DNA from: Enterobacter asburiae
GTDB taxonomy: Bacteria; Pseudomonadota; Gammaproteobacteria; Enterobacterales; Enterobacteriaceae
Direction: 5' to 3'
Assembly (NCBI GenBank): GCA_011754535.1
Contig: JAAQVN010000001.1
Coordinates: forward strand, 3,658,001 to 3,722,000
DNA length: 64,000 bases
In this document: piece after piece, positions 63,804 through 64,000 of the stretch
Layout of the letters: each line of letters starts with the position of its first letter
Numbering within the stretch: position 1 is the stretch's first letter
Program-made: the position numbers and the translations under genes
Notes under the pieces: model-generated
What the model was told of the DNA's origin: nothing
Seen by the model: the letters and a program-made list of their open reading frames with translations, nothing else
The model's database searches: none

Positions 63804-64000
63804 TCAGGAAAGATAAATGTTCGCAGCCACAGGCCCCCTGAGACCGTTTATCCGTCAAAACTCTATGCGGCTTCCAGGGATGAGTAATTCTGATTCGCGA
63901 GAGTTAACGGCTGAAATGTGAAGCAGAACGTCTTTTCGTCCATCAGATGGGATGATGAGGCCTTTACCACTAAGAATATCAAAGCTTTTGACAATTCCTG
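63804..64000 (-). pseudogene. CspF/CspH-type cold-shock gene with in-frame TGA
   Basis: The frame reads [20 protein letters not shown] then [16 protein letters not shown] and ends at a TGA (63855-63857) after RIEF. Beyond it, in the same frame, RINGLRGPVAANIYLS runs to a TGA at 63804-63806, exactly the CspF/CspH C-terminus. In those proteins the residue at the TGA is Cys (EFCRINGLRGP). The 5' end, about five residues, is outside the window. A one-base change of TGT or TGC to TGA explains the break. Confidence 0.85.

Larger units (their letters stand above)
53312..64000. mobile_element. Genomic island in ssrA (left part; continues past window)
   Basis: In E. coli and relatives the tmRNA 3' end is a frequent attachment site for islands with P4-type integrases. 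Here a broken P4-type integrase lies right after ssrA. The following DNA is more AT-rich and gene-poor, with broken genes (integrase, glucan synthase, cold-shock gene) and no core genes up to the window end. The expected second copy of the ssrA 3' end (attR) is not inside the window, so the right boundary is unknown. Confidence 0.75.

Noticed and set aside
53312..64000. CRISPR array, toxin-antitoxin or restriction system in the island
   Set aside because: No spaced direct repeats of CRISPR type, no recognisable toxin-antitoxin pair and no methylase or nuclease genes were found in this segment.

Overview
The window is a stretch of enterobacterial chromosome, most likely Enterobacter or a close relative. 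Gene order from rnc-lepB-lepA through rpoE-rseABC, nadB, srmB, pssA, kgtP, a 16S-tRNA-Glu-23S-5S operon, clpB, pheA, tyrA-aroF, yfiRNB, rplS-trmD-rimM-rpsP, ffh, grpE, recN, smpB and ssrA matches the E. coli K-12 rnc-to-ssrA region almost gene for gene. The rRNA operon sits where E. coli has rrnG. Protein identities are typical of Enterobacter, Citrobacter or Klebsiella relative to E. coli; the genus call is an inference from the 16S V3 region and the gene content.

Regions. Bases 1-6700 carry rnc (3' end cut by the window), lepB, lepA and the sigma-E operon rpoE-rseA-rseB-rseC on the minus strand, with a sigma-E promoter in front of rpoE. Bases 6950-20610 hold nadB (with a NadR operator), trmN, srmB, grcA (two FNR boxes), ung, yfiF, trxC, tapT, patZ, pssA, yfiM and kgtP. 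Bases 20770-26100 are a complete rRNA operon on the minus strand with both promoters, boxA elements and terminator. Bases 26180-41500 hold clpB-pgeF-rluD, bamD, raiA, the pheL attenuator and pheA, tyrA-aroF with TyrR boxes, and the yfiL and yfiRNB genes for c-di-GMP signalling. Two insertions relative to K-12 sit here: an SMP-30/gluconolactonase gene between pheA and tyrA, and a PepSY plus DUF2946 metal-type pair between yfiB and rplS. Bases 41600-53300 are core genes for ribosome, SRP, chaperone, repair, outer-membrane assembly and trans-translation.

From the 3' end of ssrA (53311) to the window end the sequence is accessory. It opens with a truncated P4-type integrase, which is the usual mark of an island in the tmRNA gene. 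It then has about 1 kb of decayed DNA, an LpxP-like lipid A palmitoleoyltransferase, a small unknown protein, a small CPxC zinc-ribbon protein, a 2219-residue cyclic beta-1,2-glucan synthase, a second small zinc-ribbon protein, and a CspF/CspH-type cold-shock gene with an in-frame TGA. The glucan synthase stops inside its C-terminal beta-sandwich domain, so the terminal GH94 phosphorylase barrel is missing. The cargo is biased to envelope (lipid A acylation, periplasmic glucan) and cold-shock families. Whether it works as one unit cannot be settled from sequence alone.
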